Positions 29,962-38,795 of a DNA stretch of 39,837 bases are shown one piece after another. The stretch spans positions 1-39,837 of the forward strand of contig MNDE01000126.1 of assembly GCA_001914785.1 (NCBI GenBank). Direction: 5' to 3'. Numbering within the stretch: the stretch's first letter is position 1; each line of letters opens with the position of its first letter. Origin of the DNA: Acidobacteria bacterium 13_2_20CM_57_17 (lineage in GTDB: Bacteria; Acidobacteriota; Terriglobia; Acidiferrales; UBA7541). The notes beneath the pieces are model-generated. The model worked only from the letters and a program-made list of their open reading frames with translations, ran no database searches and was not told where the DNA came from. The translations under genes and the position numbers were made by a program.

Positions 29962-30462
29962 GTGCCAAGGAAAAAGGCGGATTCCAAGCGGCGGTCGGGG
30001 TGTCCGCTGAATGCTTCGGTGGAGATCCTGGGCGACCGCTGGTCGCTGCTGATCATCCGCGACATGATGCTGCGGGGCTTCCGTACTTACAAAGAGTTCC
30101 TGGGGTCCTACGAGGGAATCGCAACGAATATTTTGGCCGATCGCCTGCGAAAGTTGATCGCTCACGGAATTATCACCACCGAGAAAAACCCATTGGACGG
30201 ACGGAAAGTAATTTACTCGCTCACGCCGAAGGGAATCGATCTAGCGCCGGTCCTTACAGAAATGGTTCTGTGGGCCGCGGCGCACGAAGACACAGCCAAT
30301 CAGGCGCTTGTCCACGAAATGCGAAAGGACAAGGAGAAATTCACATCCGCCATACGGCAACGCTGGGCCGAAACGGCCCGAGCGCCGAAGCGCTTTAGGT
30401 CACTCCGATCGCAGCGCCTCCGTGACGTCGACGCGCGCCGCGCGCGCCGCGGGCAGCACTGA
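29962..30462 (+). CDS. HxlR family transcriptional regulator
   Basis: GTG start; RSGCPLNASVEILGDRWSLLIIRDMMLRGFRTYKEFLGSYEGIATNILADRLRKLIAHGIITTEKNPLDGRKVIYSLTPKGIDLAPVL. Confidence 0.93.
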   Translation: MPRKKADSKRRSGCPLNASVEILGDRWSLLIIRDMMLRGFRTYKEFLGSYEGIATNILADRLRKLIAHGIITTEKNPLDGRKVIYSLTPKGIDLAPVLTEMVLWAAAHEDTANQALVHEMRKDKEKFTSAIRQRWAETARAPKRFRSLRSQRLRDVDARRARRGQH

Positions 30463-32916
30463 CGCGACGACAGCAGCGGCCAGCAGCACGACCACCGATA
30501 CAACCACAGGCAGGCTGCCCGGCATCTTCACATCCTCGAAAGAACTCCGCGCCAGACGCACCAGCACGTACCCACAGGCGGCGCCAGCGACGACGCCTCC
30601 TGCCGCCATCACGGCGCCTTCCGCAATGACACTCGCCAGGAGTTGCCGCGGCTGCGCTCCAATGGCCAGCCGGACGCCGAACTCGCGCGTCCGCGCGCTA
30701 ACCGAGAATGCCAGCACGCCGGCGACGCCAACCAGCGCAATCGCCAGCGCGACAGCCGCAAAGACACCGAACACCACTGTGTTGAGACGATCCGGAGTGA
30801 GAACTTCGGCGCGAACGTCCTCGAGGGTAGCGGCGCGTTCCACGGGCTGCTCCACAGACATATCGCGAATGATGCGAGTGACCGGTGTGACCAGCGAATA
30901 AGGATTTGCGCTGGTGTGGATGAAGAGGCGGCCGCCAAACATTGGACCTTCTTCAAAAGGGTTGTAAATGGTGATGATGGGCCCAGGAACGACGTGTTCG
31001 TCGTCAATATCGGCAGCGACACCGATGATGCGGTGCGGCACGATGCTAATCCCGGGAATGAATTTCATCACAGGATCCGTCCAGTAGACGTGGCGGTTAA
31101 CGGCATCCTGATTGGGGAACATGCGCTGCGCGAGAGTTTCACTGACGATAACGACGGGTTCCTTGCTTTGGCCATCGAGAGCGTTGAAATCGCGGCCCGC
31201 GATGATGGGAACTCCAAGCGCGGCAAAGAATCCGGGCGAGATGGTCCGCAACTGCGCGCGAGGATCCTCTTCGCCGGGCGCATGAACGTGGCCGTCCGCA
31301 GAGAACTGGAGACCAGGACCAAAGCTGCCGGCGTCGCGCCAGGGAACGACAATGCCGAAAGCCGTCTTGTTCACACCCGGTAGCGCTTCAATGCGGCGAA
31401 TCGCGTCCTTGTAGAAATCGACCACTTGCTGCGGCGTTTTTCCGTAGGACATAGCGGGAACGTTGATGGCCAGGACGTGGCGTATGTCGAGGCCGGTCTG
31501 CGCCGTTTGCAGCGAGAGCAGTGTCTTGACCAATGCGCTTGCGCCCGCCAGCAGCACGAAGGATGCGGCAATTTGCGTCACGGCGAAGATGCGCAACCGG
31601 CGATTCGTACTTCCCGTGATGCGCACGCTGCCGTTCGAGAGACTGATTGCATGCGAGGAGTCAGCCGACGGCAGACGCGGGACAAATGCCAGCAACACCG
31701 CCGCAATGACCGCCAGCGCCGCCCCGACCCAGAGCATACTCGAATCCACTTTCAGGTCGAGCGCGCGGACCGAGAATCGCGAGGCGTACCTCGCCATGAT
31801 ATCAACCATGGGCCGAGCGCTCAACACGCCGAGCGTCGCGCCAACACCGCAGAGCAGAAGGCTTTCCGCCAGCAGGACTCGCCGAAGCGCACCAGTGGTT
31901 GCGCCGAGCGCCGCGCGGATCGACAGCTCACCCTCGCGCCGAACGGTCCGCGAGAGGATCAGGTTGGCGACGTTCGAGCAAGCGATGACGAAGATGAGCG
32001 CCGAAGCCGCGAGCAGCACCAGCAAGACAGTCTTCGCGCGCGAGGTGATCTGGTCGCGCAATAGTCTCGCCTCGATCCGGAAATCCGCTCGCGCCGGATA
32101 CTCTGCTGGATGCGCTTTGACCATCGCTCCATGCACGGTCCGGAGTTCCGCGCGCGCCGACTCGAGAGTTGCACCGGAAGTGAGCTTGCCAAAGAGTTCC
32201 GTCATGCGATGGACGCGCCCGTTCTGCATGGTCGCGGAGAGATGATGCGGACTGGTCACAATGTTCGCAATGATTTCGGTATTTGTCGGGTATTGGACGG
32301 AGGGTTCGAGGACGCCGATGATCGTGGCCGACCTATCGCCGAAGCCAGTGCCGAGGCGAAGGACCTTACCGATGACGGAAGGATCGCTCTTGAGAGTGCC
32401 CGCCCAGAAATGATAGGTCAAAACGGCGACGCCAGCGGCTTTAGGACCGTCGTCTTCCGGGCCGATGAGGCGGCCGAGGACGGGATGGAGGCCCACAACG
32501 TCAAAATAGGAGCCGTCAACGACGCCGGCGCGAACTTCCCGAGGCTCGCCAAGGCCGATCATGGTGAAACCTACGACGGAGAACTCGCCAAACGAACTGA
32601 GTGTCTTGATGCTTGCCCGTAGGTCCTGAATTTCCGGCACGGAGAATGGGACGGCCCCGGGGCTGATACCAGGCGCGCTTTGCTGGATAAAAACGAGCCG
32701 GTCTTCGTCACGATTGACGAGCGGCCGCAGGAGCACCCCGCGCACCAGCGTGAAAATCGCCGCATTGGCGCCGATGCCGAGCGCCAGCGTGAGCACCACG
32801 GTGATTACCAGCCCTTTGCTGCGCGCCAGCGACCGAATAGCGAATTTCAGGTCGTTCACGAAGGTCAGGACGGCCTCGCGAGACGGGGAATCTTTCGTTT
32901 GGCTCTCGTTCATCAT
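30400..32916 (-). CDS. ADOP-type MacB/FtsX permease, intact
   Basis: 838 aa; MacB periplasmic region between FtsX domains: LALGIGANAAIFTLVRGVLLRPL, ACSNVANLILSRTVRREGELSIRAALGAT, C-terminal ARTREFGVRLAIGAQPRQLLASVIAEGAV and LPAARAARVDVTEALRSE. Confidence 0.92.
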   Translation of the reverse strand: MMNESQTKDSPSREAVLTFVNDLKFAIRSLARSKGLVITVVLTLALGIGANAAIFTLVRGVLLRPLVNRDEDRLVFIQQSAPGISPGAVPFSVPEIQDLRASIKTLSSFGEFSVVGFTMIGLGEPREVRAGVVDGSYFDVVGLHPVLGRLIGPEDDGPKAAGVAVLTYHFWAGTLKSDPSVIGKVLRLGTGFGDRSATIIGVLEPSVQYPTNTEIIANIVTSPHHLSATMQNGRVHRMTELFGKLTSGATLESARAELRTVHGAMVKAHPAEYPARADFRIEARLLRDQITSRAKTVLLVLLAASALIFVIACSNVANLILSRTVRREGELSIRAALGATTGALRRVLLAESLLLCGVGATLGVLSARPMVDIMARYASRFSVRALDLKVDSSMLWVGAALAVIAAVLLAFVPRLPSADSSHAISLSNGSVRITGSTNRRLRIFAVTQIAASFVLLAGASALVKTLLSLQTAQTGLDIRHVLAINVPAMSYGKTPQQVVDFYKDAIRRIEALPGVNKTAFGIVVPWRDAGSFGPGLQFSADGHVHAPGEEDPRAQLRTISPGFFAALGVPIIAGRDFNALDGQSKEPVVIVSETLAQRMFPNQDAVNRHVYWTDPVMKFIPGISIVPHRIIGVAADIDDEHVVPGPIITIYNPFEEGPMFGGRLFIHTSANPYSLVTPVTRIIRDMSVEQPVERAATLEDVRAEVLTPDRLNTVVFGVFAAVALAIALVGVAGVLAFSVSARTREFGVRLAIGAQPRQLLASVIAEGAVMAAGGVVAGAACGYVLVRLARSSFEDVKMPGSLPVVVSVVVLLAAAVVASVLPAARAARVDVTEALRSE

Positions 32917-32924
32917 CGTTACTC

Positions 32925-33087
32925 CTATGAGTGTGCCGCCAAGTAGGCCGTGAGGCGCTCTAGGCTTTGCGTCCAGCCCGCCTCCATCCCCGCCAGGTAC
33001 CGGGGGGCTTCGGGGGTTGACTTTATAACGCGCGTCCGCAGAATTTGTTTCGTCTTGCCAGCTTGCTCGGCAAAGGTCACGGTGTTA
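32925..33087 (-). pseudogene. C-terminal remnant of an SRPBCC/AHSA1-like protein gene
   Basis: Minus-strand translation ANTVTFAEQAGKTKQILRTRVIKSTPEAPRYLAGMEAGWTQSLERLTAYLAAHS*; in-frame stop TGA two codons upstream, no start. Confidence 0.75.
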
Positions 33088-33314
33088 GCACTTCAAATAT
33101 GGGGTTGCCAGCCGCCGCGGTCCCCATTGTGCCACACGCTTTGCGTCTGTCCAGACCCGTGGTTCCCGGCTGTCAAGAGTTTTGTGCTGTCCCCCAAAGG
33201 AGCGCTTTTTGGAACCTCAACCGAATTGTTCCCTGAGGGCTGGCAGTTTGAGGCGGCCGCATCCGAGATTCTTGGGTTGACCGATTACTGATTCAAGTCA
33301 AGAATGCTTGGACT

Positions 33315-34154
33315 ATGGCAAGCACTACCGCACACAAACTATCGGACAAAAAACTGGCTGTCCTGGGCACCGGAAAACTCGGCGGGATTCTTCTCCGGGC
33401 TTACCTGAAACAGGAACTCTTCTCGCCGAAGCGTGTCACGGCGACAGTAAAACACACTGAGAAGGCCTTGGCCCTGGCGAAGGAACTAGGCGTCTCTGTG
33501 ACGACAGAAAACCGCAAGGCGGTGAAAGACGCGGACATCGTGCTCCTCGGCGTGAAACCGCAAGTCGTAGGCGAAGTTCTGAAAGAAATTGCTCCGGAGC
33601 TGAACGAGAAGACCTTGGTCATTTCCGTGGCTGCATCGGTGCCGACCAGCTACATCGAGCAGCGGCTTACAGGAAAAGTCCCCGTGGTGCGCGCCATGCC
33701 CAATACGCCTGCTGCTGTCGATTGCGGCATGACGGGCCTTTGCCGCGGCGCGCATGCGGGGCCGGAGCACCTGGAGATGGCGCGCGCGATGTTCAACGCC
33801 GTGGGGCGCACGGTGGCCGTGGACGAGAAGAATATGGATGCTGTGACCGGGCTTTCCGCCAGTGGCCCCGCGTTTGCGTACATCATTCTCGAATCCCTCG
33901 CGGAAGCCGGCGTGAAAGTCGGTCTCCCGCGCGATGTGGCCACTCTGCTCGCGGCGCAGACCATGAAGGGCGCGGCGAGCGTGGTTCTGGAAACCGGCGA
34001 TCATCCCGCCCTGTTGAAGGACGCCGTGACAACCCCCGCGGGATGCACCATCGACGGAATCATGGAATTGGAAGAAGGCAAGCTCCGCGTGACGCTCATC
34101 AAAGCGGTTGTGAAAGCCACTAGCCGCGCCGGAGAGTTGCTTTTCGAAAAGTAA
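33315..34154 (+). CDS. proC: pyrroline-5-carboxylate reductase
   Basis: LAVLGTGKLGGILLRAYLKQ; VRAMPNTPAAVDCGMTGLCRG; VTGLSASGPAFAYIILESLAEAGVKVGLPRDVA; VTTPAGCTIDGIMELEEG. Confidence 0.96.
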   Translation: MASTTAHKLSDKKLAVLGTGKLGGILLRAYLKQELFSPKRVTATVKHTEKALALAKELGVSVTTENRKAVKDADIVLLGVKPQVVGEVLKEIAPELNEKTLVISVAASVPTSYIEQRLTGKVPVVRAMPNTPAAVDCGMTGLCRGAHAGPEHLEMARAMFNAVGRTVAVDEKNMDAVTGLSASGPAFAYIILESLAEAGVKVGLPRDVATLLAAQTMKGAASVVLETGDHPALLKDAVTTPAGCTIDGIMELEEGKLRVTLIKAVVKATSRAGELLFEK

Positions 34155-34199
34155 CCCTGCGCGCGATTGACAGCAGTGGTAGGATGCACCGTGTGAGGA

Positions 34200-34577
34200 G
34201 TGATGCAGAGCGCGTACATTCCTGTCTTGATTTACGCGGTGCTGGTCATCGCGTTTCCCGCCGTAACACTGATCCTGGCGAAATTCATCCGGCCCGCCTC
34301 CACCTCCGTTGGCGCGAAGCTCAAGCCTTACGAGTGCGGCATTCCTCCGGAAAGCGACTCGCGCGGACGATATTCCGTGCGGTTTTACATTGTGGCCATG
34401 CTGTTCGTGATTTTCGACGTGGAGACGATGTTCCTCATTCCTTGGGCGATCCTATACCGAGGGTGGGTCGCTGTGCACCAGGGGCTATTTGCGCTGGTCT
34501 CGATGGTACTGTTCCTCGGAATCCTCCTTGTCGGATATTTGTGGCTGTACAAAAAAGGCGCCCTTGAGTGGGTGTAA
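34200..34577 (+). CDS. nuoA: NADH-quinone oxidoreductase subunit A
   Basis: KLKPYECGIPPESDSRGRYSVRFYIVAMLFVIFDVETMFLIPWA. Start is GTG 34200 or ATG 34203. Confidence 0.95.
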   Translation: MMQSAYIPVLIYAVLVIAFPAVTLILAKFIRPASTSVGAKLKPYECGIPPESDSRGRYSVRFYIVAMLFVIFDVETMFLIPWAILYRGWVAVHQGLFALVSMVLFLGILLVGYLWLYKKGALEWV

Positions 34578-34745
34578 CGCCCAGCTCTCTTAGTCTCTCC
34601 AATCCCGCCGTCCGCTTCGCAAGTTGTTATGATTGACTCGGTTGGCGGCGTGTGTTAGAAACGCGGCGTTTGAATTTTCGGCTGCTTCTCTGTTGTAGTT
34701 TGCGAACCGCAAACGGTTCGTCGCAGCCTGTCACACCCGGGGTCC

Positions 34746-35417
34746 ATGGCTGACGAGCCCAAGGAACCTAAACCGCCTCAAGTCCCCACGGGCGAAAAGC
34801 CCGCCAGTAGCACGCCCGCTGTGTCGACTCCTCCTGCCAAGCCCGCGGATGCCGGCACGCCTGCTGCTCCTCCGAAGGCAGCGGCTCCCCCGCCTCCGAA
34901 GCCGCCAGTAGTCCTGCAAACTCCTCTCGACAATGATTTGGTCAAGCGATTTCGCGCCAAGTTCGGCACGGCGCTTCTCGAAGCGATAGAGGACCGCAAG
35001 CAAGCTATCCTCACCGTGGAGCGCGCGAAGCTGGTGGAAATTTCGCTGTATCTGCGCGACGAAGAAAAATTCGACATGCTTTCCAGCTTGACGGCCGTCG
35101 ACTGGCCGAAGCGCGAGAAGCGGTTTGACGTGGTTCTCGATCTGTACTCCTTCCCGAAGAATGAGCGGCTAAGGCTGAAGGTGCATGCCGCGGACGCGGA
35201 AGAAGTGCCCAGCGTCGTGAGTGTCTGGTCCGCGGCGAATTGGCAGGAGCGCGAAGTTTTCGACATGTTCGGAATTGTTTTTTCCGGGCATCCGGATTTG
35301 AAGCGCATTTTGCTGCCGGACGAGTGGCAAGGCTATCCCCTGCGCAAAGACTATGACATCTTGCAGCAAGACACCGCCTGGGTTCGGGAAAACCTTGGCA
35401 TTGAGAGCGGGCAATAG
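34746..35417 (+). CDS. nuoC: NADH-quinone oxidoreductase subunit C with Pro/Ala-rich N-terminal extension
   Basis: [68 protein letters not shown]. Confidence 0.93.
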   Translation: MADEPKEPKPPQVPTGEKPASSTPAVSTPPAKPADAGTPAAPPKAAAPPPPKPPVVLQTPLDNDLVKRFRAKFGTALLEAIEDRKQAILTVERAKLVEISLYLRDEEKFDMLSSLTAVDWPKREKRFDVVLDLYSFPKNERLRLKVHAADAEEVPSVVSVWSAANWQEREVFDMFGIVFSGHPDLKRILLPDEWQGYPLRKDYDILQQDTAWVRENLGIESGQ

Positions 35418-35451
35418 GGCTATTTTGGCGTAAATAAGAAGGAAGACGACT

Positions 35452-36582
35452 CTGAGCGTCGACACCACAAACGATCAGAAGACGCTGCTGGGAGCGGATG
35501 AGCTGGTCATCAACATGGGGCCGCAGCATCCGTCCACGCACGGCGTGCTGCGCGTCAAGCTGAAGCTTGACGGCGAGCGCGTGATTGGCTCGGAGTGCAT
35601 CATCGGGTATTTGCACCGAGGTGTGGAAAAAATCGCGGAGAACCGCACCTATCAGCAGTTTGCTCCCTATGTCGACCGCATGGACTATGTCGCAGCCGTC
35701 AGCAGCGGCCTGGGATATTGCGAAGCCATTGAAAAATTGCTGATCGTGGAAGCGCCGCCGCGTGCCCGCGTGATTCGCACCATCTTGACGGAGCTGCAGA
35801 GAATCGCCAGCCATCTCTTGTGGCTCGGCACGCATGCCCTGGACATTGGCGCCCTTACGCCGCTCTTCTACTGCTTCCGCGAACGCGAAGAGATTCTGAA
35901 AATTTTTGAAAAGTATTGCGGGGCGCGCTTGACCACCCATGCCTTCCGCATCGGCGGGCTGCAATACGAGGCTTACGACACTTTCGAAAAGGACGTCGAG
36001 CGCTTCTGCAAGGATTTCGAATCGCGCATCGTGGAATACGAGGATTTGCTCACGCAAAACCGCATCTGGATCGGGCGGACGAAGGGCGTGGGGATTCTGA
36101 CCGCGGCGGACGCCATCGCGTTTGGCGTGACCGGACCGGTCCTGCGCGCCAGTGGCGTGAAATGGGACATCCGGAAGGCCGCTCCTTACGCGGCGTACGA
36201 TCAGTACAAATTCGAAATTCCTGTCGGCACAACCGGAGACACGTACGATCGATACCTGGTCCGCATGGAAGAGATGCGGCAATCGCGGCTGATCTGCCTG
36301 CAAGCCATCGAAAATATTCCCACCGGGCCGATCATGGCCAAAGTGGGCAAGGTGCTGAAGCCGCCGCCGGGCGAGGTCTATCACGCGATTGAAGCGCCAA
36401 AAGGTGAAATTGGTTATTACGTTGTGAGCGACGGCACCGTCATGCCCTATCGCGTGCACATCCGGCCGCCTTCCTTTATCAATTTGCAGGCGTTCGACCG
36501 CATGGTGCGGGGGCACCTCGTAGCGGATGTCGTGGCCATCATCGGTACGATCGATATCGTGTTGGGAGAAGTCGACCGATGA
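35452..36582 (+). CDS. nuoD: NADH-quinone oxidoreductase subunit D; start probably CTG 35452
   Basis: [59 protein letters not shown]...GEVDR. In-frame upstream residues [20 protein letters not shown] precede the track Met at 35515. Confidence 0.93.
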   Translation: MSVDTTNDQKTLLGADELVINMGPQHPSTHGVLRVKLKLDGERVIGSECIIGYLHRGVEKIAENRTYQQFAPYVDRMDYVAAVSSGLGYCEAIEKLLIVEAPPRARVIRTILTELQRIASHLLWLGTHALDIGALTPLFYCFREREEILKIFEKYCGARLTTHAFRIGGLQYEAYDTFEKDVERFCKDFESRIVEYEDLLTQNRIWIGRTKGVGILTAADAIAFGVTGPVLRASGVKWDIRKAAPYAAYDQYKFEIPVGTTGDTYDRYLVRMEEMRQSRLICLQAIENIPTGPIMAKVGKVLKPPPGEVYHAIEAPKGEIGYYVVSDGTVMPYRVHIRPPSFINLQAFDRMVRGHLVADVVAIIGTIDIVLGEVDR

Positions 36583-37949
36583 TGACTTCGATTTTTCAGG
36601 CGACCATCGAGTTCTTGAAAGCTTTCTGGGCGCCTCTGCTCTGCGGTGTTGCCATCGTGGCCGTTCTGCCGCTGATCGTCGGTTACATCGTACTGGTGGA
36701 ACGCAAGCTTATGGCGGACATGCAGGCGCGGCTGGGGCCCATGCGCGTGGGACCGCATGGACTGCTGCAGCCCATCGCCGACGCCGTGAAATTGCTCATC
36801 AAAGAAGACATCATCCCGGACAACGCGGACAAACTTGTCTTCTGGCTTGCGCCGGTGCTGTCCGTCGGTGCGGCCTTACTTTCGTTGGCAGGCCTTGCGA
36901 TCGGCCCGGCATTCCAAATCGCGCAGGACATCAACATTGGAATTCTCTTTGTCGTAGGTGTCAGCGCCCTGGGAATTTTCGGCATCGTGCTGGGCGGCTG
37001 GGCGTCGAACAGCCACTATTCCTTGATGGGTGCGCTGCGCAGTTCGGCGCAGTTGGTGAGCTACGAGACAGCCGCGGGCATGGCGCTGGTGAGCGCGCTT
37101 TTATTCACCGGCACGTTGAACATTAAATCGATCGTGGAAGCGCAAAATAAAGAGGGCATCTGGTTCGTGATGCTGGCGCCGGTGGCGTTTTTCACTTACC
37201 TCGTTGCCTCCATCGCCGAGACCAACCGCGCCCCATTCGATTTGCCCGAGGCGGAGTCCGAACTTGTCGCCGGATACATGACGGAGTTTAGCGGATTCCG
37301 CTGGTCACTCTACTTTCTCGCCGAATACGCCAACATGATCGTGGTGGCTTCCGTGGCCACGACTTTGTTTCTTGGAGGCTGGCTCAGGCCTTTCGCCAAG
37401 TTTCACGAGCTTCCCGGTTTTCACTGGCTGAATTTTCTGGATTTCGTTCCCCTTCTCTTAATGGTAGTGGTCGGTGTCTACTGCGTGCAGCGTGTGCCAA
37501 AGCAACCAACGCGCGTGCAGCAGTTGTTTATGCTGGTCGTCGCGGGGCTGTGTTTTGTCCTGGGCCTGGTGCTGCTCGCGCCAGTGGTTGTTCCCATCGC
37601 CAAACCGTTTTATGCCGGCATTCACGGCGGGTTCTGGTTTATTTTCAAAGTGAGCCTGTACATCTACTTTTTCATGTGGCTTCGATTCACCATACCACGG
37701 TATCGATTTGACCAGTTGATGCGCCTGGGCTGGCATTTCCTGATCCCACTGTCCATCATCAACGTTTTGCTGGTTGGCGTGGCCTTGATCGCCGGATCGT
37801 ATTTGAACTTGCACGGATGGGGACTGCTTCTGGTTACGACTCCCGCGGCCATCGTCACCCTGATCGTCGCGTTTCTGATTCTGGCGATGGAGAAAGAGCG
37901 CAACGCGCCGCAGGACCAGGCTGCTGAATCGGATTTTTATGCTGGATAA
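36579..37949 (+). CDS. nuoH: NADH-quinone oxidoreductase subunit H
   Basis: [80 protein letters not shown]. Confidence 0.96.
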   Translation: MMTSIFQATIEFLKAFWAPLLCGVAIVAVLPLIVGYIVLVERKLMADMQARLGPMRVGPHGLLQPIADAVKLLIKEDIIPDNADKLVFWLAPVLSVGAALLSLAGLAIGPAFQIAQDINIGILFVVGVSALGIFGIVLGGWASNSHYSLMGALRSSAQLVSYETAAGMALVSALLFTGTLNIKSIVEAQNKEGIWFVMLAPVAFFTYLVASIAETNRAPFDLPEAESELVAGYMTEFSGFRWSLYFLAEYANMIVVASVATTLFLGGWLRPFAKFHELPGFHWLNFLDFVPLLLMVVVGVYCVQRVPKQPTRVQQLFMLVVAGLCFVLGLVLLAPVVVPIAKPFYAGIHGGFWFIFKVSLYIYFFMWLRFTIPRYRFDQLMRLGWHFLIPLSIINVLLVGVALIAGSYLNLHGWGLLLVTTPAAIVTLIVAFLILAMEKERNAPQDQAAESDFYAG

Positions 37950-38457
37950 AGCCCTATTTTATTTCTTCGCGGGGATCGCCGTGGTCAGCGCCGTGCTCAT
38001 GGTGACGCGGCGCAACGTCGTGCACAGCGCCATCTTCTTGATCACCGCGCTGCTCGCGACCGCAGGGATTTTCTTGCAGTTGCGCGCGGAGTTTTTGTTC
38101 ATCGTCCAGATCATTCTTTACGTCGGCGGCATCATGGTCCTGTTTGTCTTCGTGATCATGCTGGTCAATTTGGACGTGGCGCTTCAGCAGATCCAGTTCG
38201 CGCGGCAGAAGTGGGTGGCGCTCTTCGTCGCGCTGGCGCTCGCTGGCCAGGTTGGCCTGATGTTCTGGACTTCCGGCAAAATGCCCGGACAGGGCTTGCC
38301 GGTGCTGACTGCAGCGGCCGCCGCGAAGTTGCCGCCTAATTCCGAAACCGTGGCGCGCAGCTTGTTCGAATCGTATCTGCTGCCCTTTGAGATTGCTTCG
38401 GTCTTGTTGCTGGTGGCTATGATTGGGGCCGTGGTCATGGCCAAGAAGAGAGCGTAA
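37939..38457 (+). CDS. nuoJ: NADH-quinone oxidoreductase subunit J
   Basis: [53 protein letters not shown]. Confidence 0.95.
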   Translation: MLDKALFYFFAGIAVVSAVLMVTRRNVVHSAIFLITALLATAGIFLQLRAEFLFIVQIILYVGGIMVLFVFVIMLVNLDVALQQIQFARQKWVALFVALALAGQVGLMFWTSGKMPGQGLPVLTAAAAAKLPPNSETVARSLFESYLLPFEIASVLLLVAMIGAVVMAKKRA

Positions 38458-38464
38458 CGCAGCG

Positions 38465-38767
38465 ATGCTTCCGATCGGACACTACTTGTTCCTCAGCCTC
38501 GCGCTCTTCATCATCGGCGTGGTCGGAGTCGTCACGCGGCGCAACGTTATCGTCGTGCTCATGTCCATCGAGCTGATTCTGAATGCCGTGAACATCAACT
38601 TGGTCGCCTTTTCCCGTTTGTACGGTGACGTAGCTGGACAGGTCTTCGCGCTTTTCATCATTGCCGATGCTGCCGCGGAGGCTGCCGTCGGCCTCGGAAT
38701 CATCATCGCTTTTTTCCGCAACCGCGAAACGGTGTTGGCGGACGAAATGGATTTGCTGAAGTGGTAG
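38465..38767 (+). CDS. nuoK: NADH-quinone oxidoreductase subunit K
   Basis: [51 protein letters not shown]...[22 protein letters not shown]. Start moved to ATG 38465. Confidence 0.95.
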   Translation: MLPIGHYLFLSLALFIIGVVGVVTRRNVIVVLMSIELILNAVNINLVAFSRLYGDVAGQVFALFIIADAAAEAAVGLGIIIAFFRNRETVLADEMDLLKW

Positions 38768-38795
38768 ACGACAGGAAAGAAGAAATGAAAACGGC

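Noticed and set aside
30308-30901. 197-aa Thr/Ser/Ala-rich plus-strand ORF
   Set aside because: Overlaps the HxlR 3' end out of frame and lies antisense to the ADOP permease; low-complexity shadow.
35011-36516. 501-aa minus-strand ORF opposite nuoC/nuoD
   Set aside because: Shadow ORF on the reverse of strongly supported Complex I genes; low-complexity Arg/His-rich translation with no family resemblance.
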